Below are positions 61,356-64,000 of a DNA stretch of 64,000 nucleotides, one piece after another. The notes below the pieces were generated by a model. It saw only the letters and a list, made by a program, of their open reading frames with translations. It had not been told where the DNA came from and ran no database searches. Positions within the stretch are counted from its first letter, which is position 1, and each line of letters opens with the position of its first letter. The stretch is taken from the NCBI GenBank assembly GCA_023055355.1, contig JALJCS010000037.1, positions 1,550,001 through 1,614,000 of the forward strand. The letters are read 5' to 3'. Position numbers and translations under genes: made by a program. Origin of the DNA: Agelaius tricolor. Its lineage: Eukaryota; Chordata; Aves; Passeriformes; Icteridae.

Positions 61356-62039
61356 GCTGAGGTCTCTGTGAACAAGGCACCTGGCTGTTTCCACAGCATG
61401 CAGTGATGGTTTTGACAAATTAGCAGAGTTCAATTATGTACCTTGGATTGGTGTCAGCCCCGTGTGTGCGTGTGCTGGGCTGCCTGGCGGAGCCTTCTGA
61501 GGGCTGTTAGAGAAATGAGAAGCTGAGCTTTGATCTGCCTCTGTATTTGGTGGTTAAAACAAGGCCTTTTATAAAGGAATATTAGGTATTCGGAGTCTAC
61601 TACATCTGAGGAAGCTTGGCTTTGATCCTCTCCCATCTCCAGAGGCAGCAGGCAGTTATTATTTCATGGGGAACTAAACGAGGTGCAGAATGAAATTTGG
61701 GTACTGCTCTCTTTGCTGCTGCCTCTGGCCTCGCTGGAGCTGAGTGAATGCTGCAGGCAGGACATCACTCCTCTCTTCCACGCTCCTCAGGGAATTGCCT
61801 CCCTGCTCTGCCTTAGGCTTGGCTCGCCTTCAGACTGGGGGAGATGCTGCTGGCAATCAAGGGGGGACAAAAGGGGATAAAGCAAACATGTCAATCTGGG
61901 CTGCTTCCAGGGCCATGAAGGAAAAATGGGTCTGGCTGTGTCTGGAGCTGTCTGGCTGTCCCTGGGGATGCTTCTCCCTTCCTGGCAGCCCTGTGTCCAT
62001 CCCCTCCTCGCGTGGTCAGCCCATGGCATGGACAGGTTA

Positions 62040-62568
62040 GGATTCCTCAGGGATACAGAGCCTATAGGATCCATCAGGAAGGGACACAGAGCCTTTAGGA
62101 TCCCTCAGGAAGGGACACAGAGCTGTTAGGATCCCTCAGGAAGGGACACAGAGCCTTTAGGATTCTTTAAGAAGGGACACAGAGCTGTTAGAAGCCCTCA
62201 GGAAGGGACACAGAGCTGTTAGGATCCCTCAGGGAGAGACACAGAGCCATTAGGATTCCTCAGAAAGGGACACAGAGCCTTTAGGATTCTTTAAGAAGGG
62301 ACACAGAGCCCTTAGGATGCCTCAGGAAGGGACACAGAGCCTTTATAATTCTTTAAGAAGGGACACAGAACCTTTAGGATCCCTCAGGAAGGGACACAGA
62401 GCTGTCAGGATCCCTCAGGAAGGGACACAGAGCTGTTAAAATCCCTCAGAAAGGGACACAGAGCTGTTAGGATCCCTCAGAAAGGGACACAGAGCTGTTA
62501 GGATTCCTCAGGAAGGGACACAGAGCTGTTAGGATGCCTCAGGAAGGGACACAGAGCTGCTCCCTGCA
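62040..62568. repeat. 31-bp minisatellite, about 17 copies
   Basis: The unit is close to GGATCCCTCAGGAAGGGACA followed by CAGAGCTGTTA. Copies are more diverged than in the other arrays. A variant with GATTCTTTAAGAAGGGACAC occurs near 62161, 62286 and 62347, that is four and two units apart, which suggests a higher-order pattern. There are no unique spacers, so it is not a CRISPR array. Confidence 0.97.
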
Positions 62569-63087
62569 GGGACAGACGGACAGGTCAGCCTGTGTGGTGC
62601 ACACCCAGCTGGGTGTGCACATGGAGCTGTGCTGCTCTTTGTGAGGCCAGGAAAGAGCAGCTCAGATGGGACATCACAGCTCCCTTGTGACCTGCAGATC
62701 CCCAAATGTCAGGAATGAGGTGATTTTATGATACAGATCTTTATGCCCCAGAGCACCAGGGTCCCTCCCTCCCTGCAGGCTGCACCCCAGCACCACAGCC
62801 ATGCTCACACTGTGATGTCCAGGGCCGTGTGACACTGGGGGATGCTCCTTCTTCCCAACCATTCTCTGCTCTCCGTCATGGATGCTGCTTTTCCAGCGAG
62901 TGAACAAATGTGGTGCTTTTTCATGATGGCTTATTTTGCCTGCAGAGCAATGAGGCACTGCAACAGCCCATAAAACCCACTCTGAGTCCCTCTCCATTCC
63001 TGCTGGTCTCTGGCTGTGCAGGGGAGCTGGGCTGGGGTTGCTCCAGCCTCCTTTTTGCTCCTTTAATCACTGGTGGCTGTAGGGGTG

Positions 63088-63472
63088 TGTGACGGTGTTC
63101 ACAGGGGTCTGAGGATGAGGGAAGAGATGAGGATCTGACTCCATGTTTCAGAAGGCTGATTTATTATTTTATAATATATATTATATTAAAACTATACTAA
63201 AAGAATAGAAGAAAGGCTTTCATCAGTAGGCTGGCTAAGAATAGAAAAAGAAGGAATGATAAAAAAAGCTTGTGGCTCGGACAGAGAGTCCGAGCCAGCT
63301 GGGCTGTGATTGGCCATTAATTACAAACAACTAACATGGGCCAATCCCAGATGCACCTGTTGCATTCCACAGCAGCAGATAACCATTGGTTACATTTTGT
63401 TCCTGAGGCCTCTCAGCTTCTCAGGAGGAAAAATCCTAAGGAAAGGATTTTTCATAAAAGGTGTCTGTGACA
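63088..63472 (-). mobile_element. Solo LTR (family E), antisense copy
   Basis: TGTGACGGTGTTCACAGGGG to AAGGTGTCTGTGACA is the reverse complement of the LTR at 54207-54591, of the same length (385 bp) and closely similar throughout. The poly(A) signal (TTTATTATTTTAT on the + strand) is therefore antisense to ASTN2. Flanks are GGGGTG before and GGTGTG after, giving either a 4-bp exact (GGTG) or a 6-bp imperfect target duplication. Confidence 0.87.
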
Positions 63473-64000
63473 GGTGTGGGGGTTCACTCATGCCCCTGCC
63501 CATTCCAGGGGTACTGAGCTGCTGGAAGCTGGAGCTGGGCAGCACCAGGGGCTGCAGGTAAATGCTGCTGGAGCTGCAGGCACTTTAACTTCCCTGGACT
63601 GCGCTGGAGATAAAGGCTTTTACATCTGTTCCTGGAGGCAGTGCGGGTCTTCCCATTTATTTATTTATTTTCCGATTGTATCTGATACAGCCTCAGCGAG
63701 TAATTGAGTGTTTGAGAGTGAAAAATTATCTCTCCGGCTTGGCCCTTATCTTGACAGCAAAGCAGCACTTTTAATTTAATTTTGTTCAGAGCATGTGGGT
63801 AACAAATTTCACTAATCGCTCTGCTGTCGCCCTCCGCATGGTAACGAGCCTCTTGTTTCCCAGGAAGCTGAACATAAACACGGAGCTGGATGCAGGCAGG
63901 AGGGGGGAGAGGGCTGGAGCTGCTTGGAAAATGAAGATGCTTTTGGTTGTGGATTCCTGTGGCACCGTGGATTTGTCTCCTGGCTGCAGAGGGTGGTGGA

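Larger units (their letters stand above)
56182..64000 (+). other. ASTN2: Start of the next ASTN2 intron, phase 1, continues beyond the window
   Basis: The intron begins at donor GTACAG. No further exon is recognisable in 7.8 kb. It contains the repeats listed separately. The stretches 56182-57395, 59813-61071, 61356-62039 and 62569-63087 show nothing I can name. The block 58560-58790 and the end at 63670-63860 are AT-rich, contain several CpG and are repeat-poor, so they are candidates for conserved noncoding DNA. Confidence 0.85.

Noticed and set aside
60839..61406. Open frames up to 173 residues in five frames across the 40-bp array
   Set aside because: A stop-free 40-bp unit leaves several frames open by necessity. 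There is no start context, splice support or conserved domain.
62040..62568. CRISPR array
   Set aside because: The 31-bp units are directly adjacent without unique spacers and the genome is avian. It is a minisatellite.
1..64000. TRIM32, which is nested in an ASTN2 intron in vertebrates
   Set aside because: No RING, B-box or NHL-repeat coding sequence was found on either strand. The nested gene lies in a later intron, outside this window.
1..64000. tRNA, rRNA or microRNA genes
   Set aside because: No cloverleaf with A/B boxes or recognisable RNA gene was seen by eye. A covariance-model search would be needed to exclude small RNAs.

Overview
The window is nuclear DNA from a bird, most probably a passerine. 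Two things point there: chicken-repeat-1 (CR1) LINE fragments with the typical CR1 3' end, and many solo endogenous-retrovirus LTRs of kinds I recognise from songbird genomes. The family recognition is from memory, not from a search. No bacterial or viral genome layout is present. The only gene I can support is ASTN2 (astrotactin-2) on the + strand, represented by four internal coding exons and their introns.

Layout: 1-732 is the end of an upstream intron; 733-920 is an exon for the membrane-proximal extracellular segment; 921-30342 is a 29.4 kb intron; 30343-30727 is the exon for the first transmembrane helix and the start of the cytoplasmic loop; 30728-46142 is a 15.4 kb intron; 46143-46292 and 56074-56181 are two small exons of the cytoplasmic loop, separated by a 9.8 kb intron; 56182-64000 begins the next intron. 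All exon edges have AG/GT splice sites and the codon phases join exactly (entry phase 2 nt, then 0, 1, 1, 1). The start codon, the second transmembrane helix and the large C-terminal ectodomain lie outside the window. Exons are numbered 2-5 here by inference from the human gene.

About 99% of the window is intron. It holds minisatellites with units of 27, 31, 38, 40, 42, 54, 60, 70 and about 120 bp, a 0.5 kb almost pure A/C tract just behind the first exon, CR1 fragments (one nested inside another), and at least ten LTR segments, most on the minus strand. The three downstream exons lie near transposable elements; two are within about 100 bp of one. Several AT-rich, low-repeat blocks look like candidate conserved noncoding elements, but only an alignment could show this. 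I find no second gene, tRNA, rRNA, CRISPR array or intact retroviral coding region. I also find no new multi-gene system; the most unusual features are the repeat architecture and its closeness to the splice sites.
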